6,859 nucleotides of DNA from UBA5359 sp002410925 [NCBI: bacterium UBP13_UBA5359] (lineage in GTDB: Bacteria > UBP13 > UBA5359), in assembly GCA_002410925.1 (NCBI GenBank), contig DHPR01000009.1, positions 1-6,859 of the forward strand, given 5' to 3'. Below, one piece after another: positions 6,804 to 6,859 of this stretch; position 1 is the stretch's first letter, and every line of letters begins with the position of its first letter. The notes beneath the pieces are model-generated. The model saw only the letters and a list, made by a program, of their open reading frames with translations, made no database searches and had not been told where the DNA came from. The translations under genes and the position numbers were made by a program.

Positions 6804-6820
6804 AGGAAGGAAGGAAGGAA
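6804..6820 (+). repeat. AGGA tetranucleotide tandem repeat forming the ribosome-binding region of the last gene
   Basis: Four perfect AGGA units (6804-6819) plus one A lie immediately upstream of ATG 6824. The third unit (6812-6815) is 8 bases from the ATG and the fourth is 4 bases away, so several units could pair with the 16S rRNA tail. Tetranucleotide tracts can gain or lose units by slippage, but here the units are redundant Shine-Dalgarno copies, so a change in number would probably be buffered. Confidence 0.75.
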
Positions 6821-6823
6821 AGT

Positions 6824-6859
6824 ATGAAACTGCACATTCAATACCAGCCGGATGCTCTG
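6824..6859 (+). CDS. Start of an unidentified gene, 3'-partial
   Basis: Twelve codons reading MKLHIQYQPDAL run from ATG 6824 to the right edge. The strong AGGA-rich ribosome-binding region and the same orientation, 63 bases after the hydrolase stop with no terminator seen, support a real gene, probably in the same operon. There is no signal-peptide-like hydrophobic run in what is visible. The product cannot be identified from twelve residues; by location it may also act on the glycan or its products. Confidence 0.6.
   Translation, partial: MKLHIQYQPDAL

Overview
The window looks like a carbohydrate-utilisation locus from an uncultured-type, Gram-negative-like bacterium. All genes lie on the + strand. 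Two features suggest the lineage. One is a DUF1559-type pseudopilin with the [13 protein letters not shown] / [12 protein letters not shown] / NNLKQIG signature and an H-X9-DG motif. The other is the set of LacI-sensor GntR regulators and a LamG-GH123-like secreted enzyme. These combinations are typical of Armatimonadota, Lentisphaerota, Planctomycetota and related lineages, and the pilin's '[15 protein letters not shown]' stretch is most reminiscent of Armatimonadota. That placement is inference from family resemblance, not a search.

Layout. Positions 1-830 hold the C-terminal part of a Gfo/Idh/MocA-type NAD(P)-dependent oxidoreductase whose N-terminus is off the window. After 17 bases comes a GntR-type regulator with a LacI/GalR-like sensor domain (848-1984). 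A short 73-base gap leads to a near-ideal sigma70-type promoter (TTGACA, 17 bases, TAAAAT, 2058-2086). It is followed at the predicted transcription start by a 10-base tandem repeat that is also partly palindromic, a good candidate operator. A second GntR/LacI-type regulator follows (2136-3263), then with a 21-base gap a prepilin-like H-X9-DG protein (3285-4013). Next is a large exported protein (4109-6760) with signal peptide, LamG jellyroll, helical linker, beta domain and a GH123-like (DUF4091) catalytic domain. The first 12 codons of another gene start at 6824, behind an unusual AGGA tandem-repeat ribosome-binding region. No convincing terminator is visible between 2136 and the right edge, so the second regulator, pseudopilin, enzyme and the last gene may form one operon.

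Working model (inference): a sugar released from an external glycan binds one or both AraR-like repressors and relieves repression of the 2058 promoter. The pseudopilin and the LamG/GH123-like hydrolase are then made for extracytoplasmic capture and cleavage of an amino-sugar-containing glycan. The oxidoreductase upstream would handle a sugar product inside the cell. The regulator-pseudopilin-secreted hydrolase module is the most interesting aspect, because the function of H-X9-DG pseudopilins encoded beside CAZymes is not established. No RNA genes, mobile elements, CRISPR arrays or gene-free stretches over 300 bases were seen.
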